Source of the DNA: Pseudomonadales bacterium | GTDB lineage: Bacteria > Pseudomonadota > Gammaproteobacteria > Pseudomonadales > DT-91 | Direction: 5' to 3' | DNA: 7,872 bases | Assembly (NCBI GenBank): GCA_013215025.1 | Contig: JABSRR010000085.1 | Coordinates: forward strand, 1 to 7,872 | Part shown: positions 5,773 through 7,872 of the stretch, piece by piece | Layout: each line of letters begins with the position of its first letter | How positions within the stretch are numbered: position 1 is the first letter of the stretch | Program-made: the position numbers and the translations under genes | Notes under the pieces: model-generated | Seen by the model: the letters and a program-made list of their open reading frames with translations, nothing else | Told to the model about the DNA's origin: nothing | Database searches by the model: none

Positions 5773-7872
5773 TTAGCCTAAGATAAATAACGCGTCGCCA
5801 GCGCTAATGCGTTGCCCAGGGGTTTTCAGCACTTCAGCAATATAGCCATCGGCAGGGCAGGGCACGGCAATCTCCATTTTCATCGACTCAACAATCATTA
5901 GCGTCTGTCCAGCTGTGACCGTATCGCCTGCCGCTACTGCTAACTGCCAGACGCTGCCAGAATAGGCCGATTCGACCAGCTGCTGGCCATCGTCTAGTTG
6001 AATCTCGCTGTGCTCGATAATATCCGCAGCTGTGCTGTCGAAATGCAATAGATCGTTGGCAATCCAGTGTTGCAGTTCGCCGTCAAAGGCTTGCTGACGC
6101 TGTGCTTCAAACGCTTTTATGCTGTCTTGCTGCTGTGTAAGAAAAGCTTGGTAATCACTTAAAGAAAATTCGCTTGCTTCAATTTTCAAGCGGTGTTGGC
6201 CACTTAAAAAGCCTTGCCTCAGGCTTGTTAGCTCGTCGGCGCTGACTGGATAGAAGCGAATTTGATCGAAAAAATCCAGCAGCCAGGGATTTTTAAAATC
6301 GGCCGTTTGATGATAACGATTCCACATTTGTAGGGTACGCCCCAGCAGTTGATAACCGCCTGGGCCCTCCATACCATAGATACACATATAGGCACCGCCA
6401 ATACCTACTGAATTTTCGGCAGTCCAAGTGCGGGCCGGGTTGTATTTAGTTGTCACTAAACGATGTCTGGGGTCTAGCGGTGTCGCCACTGGTGCACCCA
6501 GATAAACATCGCCTAAGCCCATCACTAAATAGTGCGCATCAAACACCAGTTGTTTAACCGCGTCTGCATCGCTTAAGCCGTTAATGCGACGAATAAATTC
6601 AATATTGTCAGGACACCAGGGTGCGTCAGGTCTAACGGATTGCTGATATTTAGCACTGGCCTGTTGGCATACCGCATCATCCCAACTCAGTGGTAAATGC
6701 ACTATGCGTGAGGGTACAGTCAAAGTCTCGGGTGCTAAACCGCTCTCGAGTGCGACCAGCTGCTGTAATAAATCTGCCTGGCTAATTCGCTCTGCTTGAT
6801 AGTGCACCTGTAAGGAGCGAATTCCAGGCGTTAATTCTAACACGCCCGGTATGTTAGCCTGTTGCAGACTGAGCATTAAGGCATGCACCCGAAAACGCAG
6901 CGCAATATCAAGCTGCATCTCGCCGTACTCAATCAGCAAAAAGGCATCGCCTTGACTGCGGTAGGTGACCTGTGGGTTTTGCTGATCGAGTCTTAGCAGA
7001 GCTTGGTGCTGTATAACGCAGGGTGGCAATAGCGGTGGCGGCACTTCAAGCTTAAGCAGCGCTTGTCGTAAATCGGCATGATAAGCCACCGCCTGCGCCT
7101 GCTCGACTGGGATGAATTGAATCTGATCACCGGCGCGTAGCTGGCCAAGTTTCCAAAGATCGGCCTGAATGACGGTTAGCGGGCAAACAAAGCCGCCCAG
7201 CGATGGTCCATCTGGCCCAAGTATTACCGGCATATCACCGGTAAAGTCAACCGCGCCAATGGCATAGGCGTTGTCGTGAATATTTGACGGGTGCAGACCA
7301 GCCTCGCCGCCATTGTCGCGCGCCCATTCAGGTTTCGGGCCAATAAGACGAATGCCGGTGCGCGATGAGTTATAATGCACTGTCCATGACTGCTGCAGTA
7401 ATTGTGCGATATCGTTTTCGGTAAAAAAATCTGGCGCACCATGGGGGCCATAGATAACCTGCAGCTGGCAGCGCTGTGCCAGACTATGCTGTAAATCGTT
7501 TGTTGCCGCCTGTTGATCGAAGCAGGCTTGATCAAACGCCACAGCATCAATAGACAACATATCGCCGGCGCGCAGTGCACGGCCGCTGTGGCCACCAAAT
7601 TGTCCCAGGGTAAATGTTGATTTTGAGCCTAAGTAATCTGGACAGTCAATCCCGCCAGCCAGCAGTAAATAACATCGAGCCCCCTCGCTTGCTACTGCGG
7701 CAATATCTAAAATTTGACCGGCTTTAGCCTGATACACGCAATGATTGTGCAATGCCTGCGCATCCAGCCAAGCTTCGCAGTCGGCGCCGGCTAACACAAA
7801 GCGGCTATCGCAGTGAAACTGAAGACGCGGGCCATCTAAAGTGATTTCTAAACCTGCGCAGCCCTCATCCTG
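5773..7872 (-). CDS. uca: Urea (or guanidine) carboxylase, C-terminal part; N-terminus outside window
   Basis: This is a biotin-dependent carboxylase that makes allophanate from urea, or carboxyguanidine from guanidine, using ATP and bicarbonate. Its 699 visible codons run open to the right edge. The GTG at 7795-7797 is internal, since coding continues upstream as GLEITLDGPRLQF. Numbered from the edge, residues about 7-255 are the KipA/PxpC-like half of the carboxyltransferase (FTLGQFGGHSGRALRAGD at 87, YNSSRTGIRL at 167, HPSNIHDN at 194, GPDGPSLGGF at 219). Residues about 300-515 are the KipI/PxpB-like half (MGLGDVYLGAP at 451, MEGPGGYQLLGRT at 501). A helical linker follows, then the biotin carrier domain with ESMKMEI; biotinyl Lys is residue 665, codon 5878-5880. 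The biotin carboxylase domain must lie beyond the window. The full protein should be near 1200 residues. The allophanate hydrolase gene follows after 26 bases. The domain architecture is certain; choice between urea and guanidine is open. Confidence 0.95.
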   Translation of the reverse strand, partial: QDEGCAGLEITLDGPRLQFHCDSRFVLAGADCEAWLDAQALHNHCVYQAKAGQILDIAAVASEGARCYLLLAGGIDCPDYLGSKSTFTLGQFGGHSGRALRAGDMLSIDAVAFDQACFDQQAATNDLQHSLAQRCQLQVIYGPHGAPDFFTENDIAQLLQQSWTVHYNSSRTGIRLIGPKPEWARDNGGEAGLHPSNIHDNAYAIGAVDFTGDMPVILGPDGPSLGGFVCPLTVIQADLWKLGQLRAGDQIQFIPVEQAQAVAYHADLRQALLKLEVPPPLLPPCVIQHQALLRLDQQNPQVTYRSQGDAFLLIEYGEMQLDIALRFRVHALMLSLQQANIPGVLELTPGIRSLQVHYQAERISQADLLQQLVALESGLAPETLTVPSRIVHLPLSWDDAVCQQASAKYQQSVRPDAPWCPDNIEFIRRINGLSDADAVKQLVFDAHYLVMGLGDVYLGAPVATPLDPRHRLVTTKYNPARTWTAENSVGIGGAYMCIYGMEGPGGYQLLGRTLQMWNRYHQTADFKNPWLLDFFDQIRFYPVSADELTSLRQGFLSGQHRLKIEASEFSLSDYQAFLTQQQDSIKAFEAQRQQAFDGELQHWIANDLLHFDSTAADIIEHSEIQLDDGQQLVESAYSGSVWQLAVAAGDTVTAGQTLMIVESMKMEIAVPCPADGYIAEVLKTPGQRISAGDALFILG

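Noticed and set aside
7224..7598. Minus-strand open frame of 124 codons inside the carboxylase gene
   Set aside because: It lies wholly within conserved carboxyltransferase coding sequence in another frame and has no recognisable motif.
7795..7797. GTG on the minus strand as the start of a 674-residue carboxylase protein
   Set aside because: The frame continues to the right edge with carboxyltransferase sequence (GLEITLDGPRLQF), and the biotin carboxylase domain would be missing if translation began here.

Overview
This window looks like a piece of a gammaproteobacterial chromosome, possibly marine. The base composition is moderate, genes are densely packed, some starts are GTG, and the protein families are proteobacterial. 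The lineage is an inference from gene style only. Five protein genes fill almost all of the sequence. No RNA gene, insertion sequence, CRISPR array or phage feature was seen.

Left half, + strand: (1) a MocR-type GntR-family regulator with an aminotransferase-like domain, whose DNA-binding start lies outside the window (2-1636); (2) a nitrilase-superfamily C-N hydrolase with an intact Glu-Lys-Cys triad (1739-2599); (3) a 12-helix MFS transporter (2611-3831). The 102-base gap before the hydrolase holds a weak promoter match and two short palindromes. Hydrolase and transporter are 11 bases apart and probably cotranscribed.

Right half, - strand: the C-terminal 699 codons of a biotin-dependent urea carboxylase-type enzyme, open at the right edge (5773-7872), followed 26 bases later by a complete allophanate hydrolase (3911-5746). 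Together they form the two-step ATP-dependent urea amidolyase route, in which urea (or carboxyguanidine-derived urea carboxylate) becomes allophanate, then ammonia and CO2. The two halves converge on a 79-base gap with inverted repeats that may serve as a shared transcription end.

The overall theme is nitrogen scavenging from small amides or ureides: import or export by the MFS protein, C-N bond hydrolysis by the nitrilase-like enzyme, and urea or guanidine breakdown by the carboxylase/hydrolase pair. The most unusual point is the regulator. Its aminotransferase-like domain lacks the PLP-binding lysine (Gln instead), the Tyr that contacts the PLP ring hydroxyl (Ala) and the usual Arg seven residues after the lysine (Ser), and it carries an extra domain of about 100 residues at its C-terminus. 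It may sense something other than PLP adducts.
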